This document shows, piece after piece, positions 13,209 through 13,209 of a DNA stretch of 13,209 nt; positions within the stretch are counted from its first letter, which is position 1; every line of letters begins with the position of its first letter. Under the pieces are notes generated by a model. That model searched no databases and was not told the DNA's origin. It saw only the letters and a list, made by a program, of their open reading frames with translations. The position numbers and the translations under genes are program-made. Source of the DNA: DATKDU01 sp035512595 (lineage in GTDB: Bacteria > Planctomycetota > Planctomycetia > Pirellulales > Pirellulaceae); contig DATKDU010000102.1 in the NCBI GenBank assembly GCA_035512595.1, positions 1 through 13,209 on the forward strand. The letters run 5' to 3'.

Positions 13209-13209
13209 G

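Overview
The window is GC-rich, densely coding DNA from a bacterium that is most likely a planctomycete (Pirellulales/Gemmatales type). No 16S or other taxonomic marker is present. The assignment is inference from four things: a type III glutamine synthetase, a Tat-exported Gfo/Idh/MocA dehydrogenase, a glycosyltransferase-TPR fusion, and a very high load of short palindromic intergenic repeats.

Layout, left to right. (1) The 3' part of a family 2 glycosyltransferase with TPR-like repeats (+), followed by a small secreted class II-type c cytochrome (+) that ends at a good hairpin terminator. (2) A convergent Tat-dependent Gfo/Idh/MocA oxidoreductase (-). (3) About 1.1 kb (3417-4538) with no convincing gene but many repeats: a four-copy REP-like hairpin array, a 90-bp-period repeat and several inverted repeats. 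(4) A lone VapB-like ribbon-helix-helix antitoxin (+) with no toxin beside it. (5) A three-gene minus-strand cassette with its own TATAAT promoter: unknown protein, 73-aa unknown protein joined by an ATGA overlap, and a GNAT acetyltransferase. (6) A 999-aa single-chain MmeI-like (type IIL) restriction-modification enzyme (-), carrying both the D-X9-E-X-K nuclease motif and the adenine methyltransferase motifs. Two palindromic repeat pairs lie inside its reading frame, and its target-recognition section has a lower GC content than the rest. (7) About 430 bp of repeats and a possible gene remnant. (8) The flagellar stator genes motA and motB (-), separated by a 31-bp-arm inverted repeat. (9) The 3' part of a type III glutamine synthetase (-) with a strong terminator.

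Genes that clearly work together are MotA/MotB (proton-driven flagellar stator) and, by gene overlap, the three-gene GNAT cassette. The centre (about 4.5-9.7 kb: antitoxin, cassette, restriction enzyme) reads as an accessory island between housekeeping genes. The most unusual signal is the in-frame accommodation of two different REPIN-like palindrome pairs within the restriction-modification gene, together with at least eight different small repeat families in 13 kb. No RAYT transposase, tRNA, rRNA or CRISPR array was seen.
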